Origin: Symsagittifera roscoffensis
Lineage: Eukaryota > Xenacoelomorpha > Acoela > Convolutidae
NCBI RefSeq assembly: GCF_963678635.1
Contig: NC_087065.1
Span: forward strand, 68,202,956 to 68,266,955
Direction of reading: 5' to 3'
DNA: 64,000 nt
The position numbers and the translations under genes were made by a program. Under the pieces are notes generated by a model that had not been told where the DNA came from, made no database searches, and saw nothing but the letters and a program-made list of their open reading frames with translations. Within the stretch, counting starts at the first letter, position 1. Each line of letters begins with the position of its first letter. Of the stretch, positions 47,041-58,200 are shown one piece after another.

Positions 47041-47659
47041 GTAACGAGTGGAAACACACCTTGATTAAAGCTTTAATCAATTGGAAACTGATGGGCAGTG
47101 AAAGAAGATTTACTTAAAAAAAACACTTTAATTGCACATCGAAAATAATTTCAATACACAAGTGTATGTCAAATGTTTTCTGTTTTTTTTTCCTATCAGT
47201 TCATAAAAATATTATAACATCATTAGATACACATAGTTACAATAACAATAAACAAAACAAACTTGATTACATTTATCGATGATTACTTTTCACCTGAGAG
47301 CTTCAAGATGGTTGGTAAATAAATGTTATTATATAAACTTGAAGCTTTTCCATGAAACTTCACCATGAGTTGCCACAGAGGAGTCTTCTTTAACTAATAA
47401 TAAATAATAATTTTGGAATTTTATCTTTGCTTTTCTGTATGTTACTATGTCTTTAAAGTTGACTTTATCATCTGTTAGTTTGATCCAGATTATGACGGAC
47501 TTTTTAAAGAAGGAATTTTCTATGTATTGCCCATTGTATCTGTCGCCGAAATATAATTTTTTGTTTCTTGTATTAATATCTATTTGGTGGTTATCATACT
47601 CAATGTTAAAATTACAAATAACAGTCGTTTATCAAAAAGGTAGTCTTAACTAGCATTAC
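47041..47659. other. Non-coding AT-rich stretch
   Basis: No gene seen. It may include the 3' untranslated region of the putative minus-strand exon at 47660-47933. I found no clear AATAAA on the minus strand. Confidence 0.4.
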
Positions 47660-47933
47660 TTAATATTGAAAACCTTGCGAGTAGTTATATGACTGCTGGT
47701 TACGATTCAGATTATGGTTATAATTATTATCACAGCCCCATGAGTTGTTGTTGAAATTTTTTTGACCAGTTTGTCGGCCATGACCAGTTTGTCGGCCATA
47801 TGGGTGCATGCGATCGTTACTATAGGGTCTATTGGTAGACCTATAACCATTTTTATGTTGATAATTGGAAAGCGATTTTTGGTTGGAATTTGCTTTTCCA
47901 GTATAATCAGGGCTTTTCCAGTATACTTTTTCT
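47660..47933 (-). CDS. Putative terminal exon, Asn/Gln/Tyr/Arg-rich protein
   Basis: On the minus strand a frame runs from an AG acceptor (CTAAATTAG, ending at 47934) to a TAA at 47660-47662, about 90 codons. It is dense in N, Q, Y, S, R and G (for example RSTNRPYSNDRMHPYGRQ, NNNSWGCDNNYNHNLNRNQQ) and contains a tandem GRQTGHGRQTGQ. Such composition is typical of disordered tails of RNA-binding proteins. No upstream exon was found before the plus-strand mTERF gene, so it may be a stranded fragment, a retrocopy remnant or part of a mobile element. Confidence 0.35.
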
Positions 47934-48244
47934 CTAATTTAGGAAATTCCAATGTTTCTTTGACTGGGTGATATGATGAAGGATTAGTGAACTTCGCTTA
48001 GCATGATTATTTCGGATGTTCTGATTTTTTTTGGATAAGAATAAAAAATTTAAAAGAAAAGACGGCTCTTTTTCCTTTTCCCCCACCTGCAAATTTTTCA
48101 ATTTGAAAGTACTGTTCACTTTGTCCAATTGTCATGAAAATTGACACGCAGACTGATTAGGCCATAACAAACATATTTGGTCTTCATAATTAACCTTGTA
48201 AAACCACTCGTTAGACCATAAAATTCATGTTTGTGTGAGGTGTA

Positions 48245-48266
48245 GGGGGGGGGGGGGGGGGGGGGG
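48245..48266. repeat. Homopolymer run of 22 G
   Basis: An uninterrupted G tract followed by AGGAAAAAGAG, about 120 bp upstream of the mTERF4-like start codon. Its length may be affected by sequencing error. Confidence 0.9.
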
Positions 48267-48385
48267 AGGAAAAAGAGCCGAAAAGACAAAAACGAACAAC
48301 GTTTTTTGATAAGTTTGTGGTAACTAAGATAGGCGGATGCTGTGTTTACATGCCTTTTACATTTTTTTAGTTGCTTTGACAGAGA

Positions 48386-49450
48386 ATGAGTTGGGTCCAC
48401 AATATGAGGTCAAAAAGTTTTTATTGTGTCAGAAATCAATTCTATAGAATTCTAAATGCTTCTGATGCTTCGGCAATCACTGTGCTCAAAATGCGTGTAC
48501 TGTCATCTGGAACGTTAATCAAGAATTCGCCTGTGTTCCAACTAAAAAAGAAAGGCATCGAGTTGACAACCTTTCAACGTACTCAGCTGCCTCAGTTAGC
48601 AGATTTCCTTGAAAATATTTTGAAGCTGTCTGAAGATGAGGTTATGGAAATTGTGTGTTGCAACAATGGACATATTTTGAACGTAAATTTTTCGTTGCTT
48701 CTTAGTAAAGTGGAGTATTTACAGCGTAATTATTTGGTGAAGTTTTATCAGCTTTCAAAAATTTTAACCGTCAGTCCTAAATGGATTTACAGGCCTCTTT
48801 CCGACTTAAAAAATTTGCTTGATCGCTTGACTGGAAATGCTATTGCTCTAGATGAAGTCGGAAAAGTTTTGGCTAAATACCCCGCTATTTTATTTCTCAG
48901 TGAGGAAGAATTTGGTAATCGTATGTCGTTCTTTGATGATTATTATTTTACTACGAATGAAGTTCGATCAATATTGCTGAGTAATCCTAGTATTTTGGCT
49001 TATAATTCTGTTGTCTTGGAAAAAATTTATAGTTATCTCAGAGATACTTATAACATGACCCACGAAGAAATGATTGACTGCATGGTTTTCAAGTATAGTT
49101 ACAAATTCGTCTTCTCGAGATTTGAGTTCATGAGGAAACGTGGCTTATATTTTGGACGTGATAAGCGTGGTATATATCCAGCAATGCGTCAAGTGCACCC
49201 TAAAAGAATTTTGACGTCAAGTGATAAGTCTTTTCTGGTTGAAGTCGCCCTCTCTACGCATGAGGAGTTTGAAAACTTTTGCAAATCGTTTTCGGAAAAA
49301 ATTAAAGCTGAGCTTAATTTTTATGAAGCAAATTTTAGCGATGGCGAGGAATTTCACGAAGATCCGCAGAACGGAACGAAACTAGAACAGTCTGATTCAA
49401 CTCCTTTTGATGACTTGCTTTGGAAGTACATGAAAGAAAAATATATGTAA
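48386..49450 (+). CDS. MTERF4: Mitochondrial transcription termination factor, mTERF4-like
   Basis: A single-exon, 354-residue protein. It shows the repeated leucine and proline spacing of the mTERF fold (KYPAILFLSEEEF, LLSNPSILAYNS). The C-terminal part has the mTERF4-type sequence RFEFMRKRGLY, a basic stretch, and FLVEVALSTHEEFENFCKSF. In animals mTERF4 pairs with the methyltransferase NSUN4 in mitochondrial ribosome assembly, so that is the likely role here. The N-terminus (MSWVHNMRSKSFYCVRNQFYR) is basic and lacks acids, compatible with a mitochondrial targeting peptide. A CTTTGACAG acceptor-like sequence lies just before the ATG. The stop is 83 bp before the RPB2 start. Another mTERF paralog is possible. 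Confidence 0.75.
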   Translation: MSWVHNMRSKSFYCVRNQFYRILNASDASAITVLKMRVLSSGTLIKNSPVFQLKKKGIELTTFQRTQLPQLADFLENILKLSEDEVMEIVCCNNGHILNVNFSLLLSKVEYLQRNYLVKFYQLSKILTVSPKWIYRPLSDLKNLLDRLTGNAIALDEVGKVLAKYPAILFLSEEEFGNRMSFFDDYYFTTNEVRSILLSNPSILAYNSVVLEKIYSYLRDTYNMTHEEMIDCMVFKYSYKFVFSRFEFMRKRGLYFGRDKRGIYPAMRQVHPKRILTSSDKSFLVEVALSTHEEFENFCKSFSEKIKAELNFYEANFSDGEEFHEDPQNGTKLEQSDSTPFDDLLWKYMKEKYM

Positions 49451-49533
49451 AATCAAACCGCTTTTTTGTTTAGTTTTTAAACAGCTATCAAAATAAGACT
49501 GGAATTCAAAGTTCTTCTTTTTCAGATTGAAGC
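49451..49533 (+). promoter_or_regulatory. 83-bp intergenic region with AG acceptor
   Basis: Between the mTERF4 stop and the RPB2 ATG lie two T-rich tracts, an AATAAG (near 49491) that could act as a weak poly(A) signal, and TTCTTCTTTTTCAG ending at 49525, 8 bp before the ATG. This is the pattern expected of a trans-splice acceptor in an operon, or of a 5' UTR intron end. Confidence 0.45.
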
Positions 49534-51968
49534 ATGTATTACGACGAAGATTTGAATGACCTAGAAGAAGAAACCGATGAAGTCACGCCAGATATTTGGC
49601 AGGAAGCTTGTTGGGTCGTCATCAGCTCCTATTTCGACGAGAAGGGTTTGGTACGACAACAACTGGACTCCTTTGACGAGTTCATTCAGATGTCAGTCCA
49701 AAGAATAGTTGAGGATCAGCCGCAAATTGAACTGCAAGCAGAGTCGCAGCATCTCTCAAGTGACGTTGAACAGCCGACTAAATATCTGATCAAGTTTGAG
49801 CAAATTTATTTGTCGAAGCCTTCATACTATGAGAAGGATGGAACACCCTCCCCATTGATGCCAAACGAAGCTCGGCTCCGAAATTTAGTCTACTCTGCTC
49901 CCCTTTACGTCGACATTTCAAAAGTTGTGATTGAGCATGGAAAAGAGCCCCAAGAAGTGCAATACCAAAAAGCGTTTATAGGAAAGATCCCTATTATGTT
50001 GAGATCAACATACTGTCTCTTGAATGGACTGTCGGAGCGTGATCTGACAGAAGTCCACGAGTGTCCGTTGGATCCAGGAGGTTATTTTATCATCAACGGA
50101 TCAGAGAAAGTCTTGATAGCTCAGGAAAAGATGGCGTCAAATAATGTGTACGTGTTTCAAAAGCGCGATTCAAAATACTCGTATGTTGCTGAAATTCGAT
50201 CTTGCCTCGATAACTCCTCGCGACCGGCATCAACACTCTGGGTTAGCATGATGGCTAAGTCCGGTCAAAATGTACGCAAAGCAGCTTATGGACAACGAAT
50301 TGTATGTACGTTGCCATATTGTAAAGCAGAGATTCCGATCATGATAGTTTTCCGTGCTCTTGGATTTGTGGCCGATCGTGATATTTTGGAACATATAATA
50401 TACGACTTCGATGATCCCGAAATGATGGAAATGGTTAAACCTTCACTGGACGATGCTTTTGTAGTCCAGGAACAAAACGTGGCACTAAATTTCATCGGAG
50501 TGAGAGGAGCAAGACCAGGTGTTACGAAAGAGAAACGTATTAAGTACGCTAAAGATGTCCTTCAAAAAGAAATGTTGCCTCACGTCGGTGTCTCAGATTA
50601 CTGTGAAACTAAGAAAGCGTATTACCTGGGCTACATGGTCCATAGGTTGCTCCTAGCAGCCATCGGTCGTCGTGAAGTAGACGACAGAGATCACTATGGT
50701 AACAAGCGGTTGGATTTGGCGGGACCTTTGATGGCCTACCTATTTCGAGGGTTGTTCAGAAACCTATGCAAAGAAGTTCGTATGTATGCTCAAAAGTTCA
50801 TCGACAGGCATAAAGATTTCAGGCTAGAGCTTGCTTTGAAAACCAGAATTATAACTGATGGGCTCAAGTATTCGTTAGCCACTGGAAATTGGGGAGATCA
50901 GAAGAAAGCGCATCTGGCAAGAGCAGGTGTATCCCAGGTGTTGAATCGGCTGACATTTGCATCGACGTTGTCACATTTGAGGCGTGTCAACTCTCCTATT
51001 GGCCGAGACGGGAAATTAGCAAAGCCTAGGCAGCTTCATAATACGCTATGGGGTATGTTGTGTCCGGCAGAAACACCGGAGGGTCAAGCGGTTGGTTTGG
51101 TCAAAAATCTGGCTCTCATGGCCTATATTTCTGTGGGATCTCAGCCAAGTCCAATCTTGGAGTTCTTGGAAGAATGGAGCATGGAAAATTTGGAGGAAAT
51201 TGCTCCTAGTGCAATTAATGAAAGTACGAAGATCTTTGTTAACGGTTGCTGGGTTGGCATTCACAGAGACCCCGAGCATCTGATGAGTACTTTGAAAAAG
51301 CTTCGACGACAAATGGACATCGTTGTGTCGGAGGTGTCAATGGTTCGAGACATCAGAGAGAAAGAAATCCGAATTCTGACGGACGCTGGAAGAATTTGCC
51401 GACCGCTGTTGATTGTCGAAGACCAAAAGCTGCTTCTAAAACGGCACCAGATCAACGAGTTGAAGCAAAAAGAGTATAATAATTACACGTGGTCAACTTT
51501 GATCGCCAGCGGAGTTGTTGAATATGTTGATACTGCCGAAGAAGAGACTATAATGTGCGCAATGACTCCTGAAGACATCCAACAAAAGGGATCGGGCTAC
51601 TGTTCTACGTACACGCATTGCGAGGTTCATCCATCTATGATTCTAGGAGTCTGCGCGTCTATTATACCGTTCCCAGATCACAACCAGTCGCCAAGAAATA
51701 CCTACCAAAGTGCTATGGGTAAACAAGCCATGGGAGTGTATATTACGAACTACCACGTTAGGATGGATACCCTGGCACATGTGCTGTATTACCCTCAGAA
51801 GCCACTGGTAACAACCAGATCTATGGAATATCTTCGGTTCCGAGAACTCCCCGCAGGAATCAACTCGATTGTGGCGATTGCTTCGTATACTGGATACAAT
51901 CAGGAAGATTCTGTCATCATGAGTCAAAGTGCAATTGATAGAGGATTCTTCAGATCTGTATTTTTCAG
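49534..51968 (+). CDS. POLR2B: RPB2 exon 1
   Basis: 2435 bp, residues 1-811 plus two bases of the next codon. The start ATG is followed by an acidic N-terminus ([15 protein letters not shown]). Donor at 51969: CAG/GTGAAA. Confidence 0.95.
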
Positions 51969-54559
51969 GTGAAAATATATACTTTTTTCAATTTAGCTGA
52001 AAATTAACTGCTATCCAAATCTCACTGATGTATGAATTCCGTGTCATCCTTTTTAAAATGATTATGAAACCTCGACATTCTTCAAATTAAAAAAGAAAAA
52101 GAAATTTATGTTTGCTGAATATGTCTTTTCTTGGTTACAGTGACAAGAAAAAGCGTATTTTCGTCGTTGCCAACATTTAGTGTTACCAGAATTGCTGACT
52201 GCGTATCGCGAGTTTTAAAAACTCCTCCCCGTAAATTTAAATTTTATCACTATTATACGTGACAACTTCGAGAGTCACATACCAATTTTTGTTCAATATC
52301 TTAAGTTCATTAAATGTAAACTAAATTTATATCGTCATCAATTTTTATGTGTTATAAAGGCTCTGCTTTACTAAGTATAAAATAAAATGATTATTAGTTA
52401 ATTGTATGTTTCAGATCGTACAAAGAAGAAGAAAGTGACAAAGGAGGCGTTGAGGAGGAGTTTGAAAAGCCGACACGAGAGACGACCAAAGGAATGCGAC
52501 ATGCCATCTACGACAAATTGGACGATGACGGGATCATATCTCCAGGCACACGAGTGTCAGGTGATGACGTCATCATAGGAAAGACGGCGGGACTCCCGGC
52601 AGAGGAGGATGAGTTGGCGAATGAACACCGAAAGGAAACGAAAAAAGACTGCAGCACATTTTTGAGGGCGAGCGAGACAGGAATCATTGACCAGGTCAGG
52701 ATCAGATCTAATAGCAACTGTAATCTCACTTGTGACAACAAGTGACTTGTAAACTAAGTTATTTGTGATATTTATAAAATATTTGTGATATTTATTTACA
52801 AAGTTATTTGTTAAAAGTAATACAGTAATACATAGAGTTGCAAAAAGTTTGAGCTGGCAGAATTAATTTAAAACGAGCATTTTTTCTCCAGAGCATTTTT
52901 TGCATTTTTGCCAGAGCATTTTTTTGACAGAGTTTTGCGTTCAATTTCGATGTTTCAGACCACCTTAATACGTGAATTCTGTCCGAGAAGCTAGCATTTG
53001 CATGCAACATTTTTCCCATTTTTCCATAATAGGTCAGGTTAAATGCTCTGAATTAATTTTGTCTGTCTGAACTTTTTGCTACTAATAGTAGAGCCCAGGA
53101 AGCGATGGTTATTTTTCATCTCGCGTTTAATTGCTGACTGTATTCAGGTGATGGTGACGTTGAATCAAGAGGGAAGGAAGTTCATCAAAGTGCGAGTGAG
53201 GTCCATCCGGACACCCCAGATTGGAGACAAGTTTGCCAGTCGCCACGGACAGAAGGGAACGTGTGGAATCACGTACAGACAAGAGGACATGCCATTCACA
53301 TGCGAAGGTTGGAAACAGACTAAATTGCCAATTTCCCATCCAAGTATTCTAGGATGTAACCTTAACGAAATTTACGTGGAATCACAGCAATTCACGCGCA
53401 GATATTGTAAAAGTCCAAAGTATCCATAATTTTCAAGCATTTTGAGATGAAATATATGTTCAATTGACGACTCTTTTCAACCCACACACGACACTTTTCC
53501 CATTTTCCTTCTTGTTTTGCGTGTTATTTTTGCTGAAAGCGTGATATTACGATAGTTATTTTGTTCACCATGCAAAATTTCAGTACATTGTGACACAACG
53601 TAAAAATAGTTTTTCAAAATAGTTTTTTGAAATTGAAATGGGGGGGGGGTGAAAAGAGCCAAATTTACTTATTGTGGGGGTATTTCTGTCTAAGTGTCTT
53701 TCAAATAAATGCTGCGAAAAAACGGAAATTACGTTTTTCGTATTTCAATGCATCATCTGTGCCTCAAATTGTTCTGTTAGCTCTAACCTGTATTAATAGA
53801 TTTTGATCAGTTGACATTTTGAGATTAAACAAAAAGTCTGGCAGTTTTCTATATTTAGCGCCTTCCCGATCATAGGAAAGATATCTTAACTGTCATAATT
53901 GATGTTTTATAGGAATAATTCCGGACATTATCATTAACCCTCACGCTATTCCCAGTCGAATGACAGTCGGCCATTTAATCGAATGTCTTCAAGGCAAAGT
54001 GTCGGCCAACAAGGGCGAAATCGGTGACGCTACACCATTCAATGACGCAGTCAACGTGCAAAAGATTTCACAAGTGTTAGCTGAATACGGATACCATTTA
54101 TGGGGAAATGAAGTTATGTACAACGGGTTCAGTGGTCGAAAAATGAACTCGCAAATTTATTTGGGGCCAACTTATTATCAAAGACTGAAACATATGGTCG
54201 ATGATAAGATTCATTCTAGAGCTAGAGGTCCTGTCCAGAATCTAAATCGACAGCCTATGGAAGGTCGAGCGAGAGACGGAGGACTCCGTTTTGGAGAGAT
54301 GGAACGTGATTGCCAAATTGCTCATGGAGCTGCCCAGTTTTTACGCGAGAGGTTGTTCGAAGTTTCGGATCCCTATCGAGTGCATGTTTGCAATTTGTGC
54401 GGTTTGATAGCGATCGCAAACTTGCGACAGAACAGCTTCGACTGCAAAGCGTGTAAGAACAAGACTCAAATATCGCAAGTGCGCATTCCGTATGCATGTA
54501 AACTGTTGTTTCAAGAACTGATGTCGATGTCTATTGCGCCTAGAATGATGGTTCAGTGA
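49534..54559 (+). CDS. POLR2B: RNA polymerase II second-largest subunit RPB2, complete (4 exons)
   Basis: Exons 49534-51968, 52415-52694, 53148-53307 and 53913-54559 join in frame to 1173 residues; animal RPB2 is about 1174. Introns are 446, 453 and 605 bp with GT-AG ends. RPB2 forms one half of the active-centre cleft of RNA polymerase II in the nucleus. Landmarks are [14 protein letters not shown] (lobe/protrusion), [20 protein letters not shown] and [12 protein letters not shown] (fork), [20 protein letters not shown] near the end of exon 1, [13 protein letters not shown] (hybrid binding, exon 3), [11 protein letters not shown] and [19 protein letters not shown] (exon 4). The clamp zinc site has CNLC (54389) and CKAC (54442). 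All are intact, so this is a functional, highly conserved gene. Confidence 0.97.
52415..52694 (+). CDS. POLR2B: RPB2 exon 2
   Basis: 280 bp. The acceptor is TTTCAG at 52414. It carries [19 protein letters not shown] and [11 protein letters not shown]. Donor CAG/GTCAGG at 52695, ending in phase 0 after GIIDQ. Confidence 0.95.
53148..53307 (+). CDS. POLR2B: RPB2 exon 3
   Basis: 160 bp. The acceptor is ATTCAG at 53147. It carries [28 protein letters not shown] and QEDMPFTCE. Donor AAG/GTTGGA at 53308, a weak donor. Confidence 0.95.
53913..54559 (+). CDS. POLR2B: RPB2 exon 4
   Basis: 647 bp. The acceptor is TTATAG at 53912. It begins [17 protein letters not shown] and ends [11 protein letters not shown] with TGA. 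It contains the C-terminal clamp zinc site. Confidence 0.95.
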
Positions 54560-55096
54560 TTACCGTTGTGAGAACTTAGTGTCATGATAAAACGATCGCA
54601 AACAAAATCAACCCATTTGATTTGGTCAGTTAGCTAAGTTAGTTAGTCATTAATTACCTCTAGCAAACGATTGCTTTGTTTTGTGTAATGATTGAATCTG
54701 GGATGGTTTTGTCTGGAATCATTTTGTCACTAGCCAATAATTGACTTTAACTATTTCTTCGAAACATGTTGATATCTGTTTGTTTTGTAGCTTAAATTAA
54801 AAATAATTTTTCTGGTTTTGATCGACCTGAAAATTTGATGTCTTTTTGATCATTTTCTTTTTCTAATTCGATAATAGTGCTCAAGGTAAGATTAATTTTG
54901 ATGTGATTTAACTGAATTATCTGATTTATGTTTTTTTTTCAGAATGCTCATGAATATACAAAAAGAAGTCACATAATTATTTCGGCACTCAGTGTTGCTC
55001 AATTGTTAGCAGAATATTTCTTAGATTAGATCGCCTAATTTATTACGAAGTAGATACTCTATTATTTAATTAGACCTCGAAACAGCTTAATTAAAG
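54560..55096 (+). other. Intergenic region RPB2-CLASP with possible 57-bp 5' UTR intron
   Basis: It holds the RPB2 3' UTR and the CLASP 5' region. A donor-like CAAG/GTAAGA at 54886 and a strong acceptor (TTTTTTTTTCAG ending at 54942) define a possible 57-bp intron. Alternatively the acceptor receives a spliced leader. A short upstream ORF starts at 54944. No canonical AATAAA was found for RPB2. Confidence 0.4.
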
Positions 55097-55294
55097 ATGG
55101 CCGCTGTGAAGCCAGAAATATGGGAGAAGGCTAATGAGTTGGTGGAAAGTGCGTGCAAGCAGGACAACAACGTGCGTCTCAAAGTGGGTCCCCAGTTGAT
55201 ATTGTTTCTGGATGGGAAAGGGAAGTTGGATGGCAGACAGTCTGATCAGCTGATCGATGCGATGAATGACTGGATTCAAAGCTCAAACTTCAAG
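55097..55294 (+). CDS. CLASP1: CLASP exon 1
   Basis: 66 codons, MAAVKPEIWEKANELVES to SSNFK. The donor is AAG/GTCAGT. Read-through past the donor meets a stop at 55481. Confidence 0.85.
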
Positions 55295-58200
55295 GTCAGT
55301 GTGATGAACTTGATAACGTGTTTCGAAATGCAGTTTATGAGAAAGTATTGTATTAAAAATGGAAATAAGTCAATAGTTAGCGTTAGTACCTTGGAAGAAT
55401 GTTCGAAGATGTTTGTCTCATTTAAATCGTCAGATTCATTTTCTGCGAAAGTCAGTCAAAAGTTGCGAGAGCAAGTTAACTAATAATCAGAAGCTGGTTT
55501 TTGTTCAACAACTTTTCTTACAAATCAGTGAGAAGTTGACTTAGCTTTATTATGAAACATCAGTAAGTTCAAGCCCAATTAATTAACTTCAATTTTCCAC
55601 CAGGTAATTTCCCTCAATTATTGTCAATTTCGCACCTGGTCTTGTGGAAAAGCGCGTGCTTGTGGACTGTAAGGTGTAGGTTTAGAGTCCTTGCCGAATC
55701 TTGTTTTTTTCTTAATGTATAGAATTTGAAAATTTTGTTCTGGGAAAACTGCAGTTTTCGGAATATTGTTATTTTTTGTCGGCTTTATATCGAAACAATT
55801 GTCGTTTATTCTGATTTAGGTAATTTTTTGAATTGCAGGTCGTTCGGTAATTTGTAAATCAACCAACTCTGATTTTGTGTAATTTATTATATTGGTTTTG
55901 GCATGTGGTAATACATCGGCTTAGTTACCTTTTGTTGCGTTGTTTCTAGAACCGAAATGCGTGTTTTGTATAGCAAGTATTGCAACGCTCTGCTTCTCTT
56001 CGTTATTTTTGTTCCGACATTCGTAGAAAACGGAATATTTATGCTCGGTGTGTTTTCTCTTCAGTGAATTTTTGCCGATCGAAATAACAGTTTTCAGCAA
56101 AAATTTTTTATACCCCATTGAAGATATAGACTTACTGAGTTCAAATTATAAAGATATTTTACCTCCGATCAGGGGCGGATTTAGGGTGTGGGGCGGGGGG
56201 AGGAAGCCCCCTTTCAGGGATTCGACCCCCTGCCGACCCAAAGGGTCCCCCCTTTGATACTTTTTCAGAAATCCATTTTTGGCCGACCGACCCTAAATTT
56301 TTTCTAAAGGCGCCTTTGGCGCCAATATGTACTAACTTTGAAGGGGAGCGCGCGCCAAAAAAACGCGATTTTTTTGTCAACATTTTTTCAAAAAGTGCCC
56401 AAAAAAAGGGCTTCTTTGACTGTTTTTTCAAAAATTTGCCTGCGGCGCAGACAAATTTAGCCAAAATACGGGGCAAAACAGTGCTTTGGGATAGCTCGAA
56501 AAATCAATTTGGTCGAACTAAAAAAAAGGAAGGTCGTCAAAATTTTCGAATTTTTTTGAAAATAACGCCGCCCCCCCCCCCCCCCCCCACCCCTCGAGAA
56601 AATCCTAGATCCGCCCCTGCCTCCGATCATTTTTGTGAAGTTCTGGGGGTTTCAATATTGCCAAATTGGCCATATTCTGGACTAAATTATGCGCGCTTTG
56701 AAGAAATTATTCATAATGCTGAGAGTTTAACGCGAATTATTTATGCGTGGCGAATTATACCGCTCAATAAAATTGTTCCAAATTGATTTTAGGCAGGCTA
56801 ATTGGTCGTATTAATATCGTACGACTCAAAATTTTACACTTTGATATTGTCCAAAATGTAAGTTTTCAATATTTTTGCTTCCCAAAATTATTCGATATGA
56901 ATTAAGCGTCAGTCAGAACATTCAAGTTTTGGTCAGGTTAAATTTTTTTGCTTACGAAGAATTAAACGGAATTTTGCTCAAATTTTTGTACGGAAAGTTT
57001 AATATCGACGCTTCTTTTTCCAAGACTCATTTTCTTTTTAAACTCATTTGTAACTTATTGAACTTTCAGAGCTTCTTTTTGCTGCTTTTGGTTGCTTGTT
57101 TTTGTGCAGTACAGCTTCGATTCTATTTCTCTGCAGCTCAACTCATAAACGTGAAGTAATTCAGCGTCGCGAATCCTTTCGTTATCAATTTTTTCAAATT
57201 GAATTTTTGGCAGCCTAATCAGTCCTATTAATTCCCCATTAGAAGCGAATCTTTCAATTGCTAATTATTATTTATCGCTTGTATTTGATGGCAGACAGTT
57301 TTCTTTGATTCTTTTTTTTTTAAATAAATCAGTTTTATCAAAAAAAGTTGAACATGTCAACGTTTTCCGAAAACGAAAGTAAACAAGTTGCACTGACTGT
57401 TTCGACAACATTCTCAGATTTTTTTTTCTTCAAGTTAGGTTTTATTCTTGTACGTCGTGTGATAATAGAATTGTACGAACGCGTATAAAATTTTTGAATT
57501 AGGCATAAACGACTGCTATTGTCTTCAAAAAAAATTTTGCGATTTTTCGCACTTAAAATTTTAAATATTTTTGATTTTTTTTGTGCCAGAAAAGCGCTAA
57601 TGAATTTCCAAAAAAAGTTCTTCTCTTAGTAAAATCAAGTTTTTTAGCCTTAATTGCTTATTATTACATATAACGATTGTTACTCGATCGCTTTACTCGC
57701 TCGAAAAAATCAAATAAAAAAATCAAATTTGTTCAAGTTTTTTAATGTCGTTCGAATTACGACTGAAAGGGCATTAATATGATATATGACTCGACCACGT
57801 GGATTGAGTTCTTAACGTTTTCTTGGGGAATAGAAATTTTACTTTTTGGCCCAGGTTTCTCAAATTGGGCGTTTTAATCAAAAAAGTAAATCAGTCAAGA
57901 TTCTTGCTAGTGTTCAGAATTGACGCTGAAAATTCACTTTTCTAAAGAAACTTGAAATATAATTTCGTCTAGCTCAGACCTTGATTTTAAAGTAATTTGT
58001 TGAAACTAATTTGATTCACCAATATTGTTAATCAGTATACTATATTTTCAAATTATCATAAAGAAGTTTTTGATTCATTTAAATCTTTGCCTTGAATAAC
58101 ATGCTTGAATTAATTACCATTTTCAGACTGTGGTGTGATGAAAATATTTTTTTTCTTGCTTTAGATCAGTCTGATGGCGATTGACGTATTCAACGTATTG

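Noticed and set aside
52695-52743. Alternative C-terminus of RPB2 by read-through of exon 2
   Set aside because: The extension [16 protein letters not shown] is absent from the family, and the next exon continues the conserved sequence exactly.
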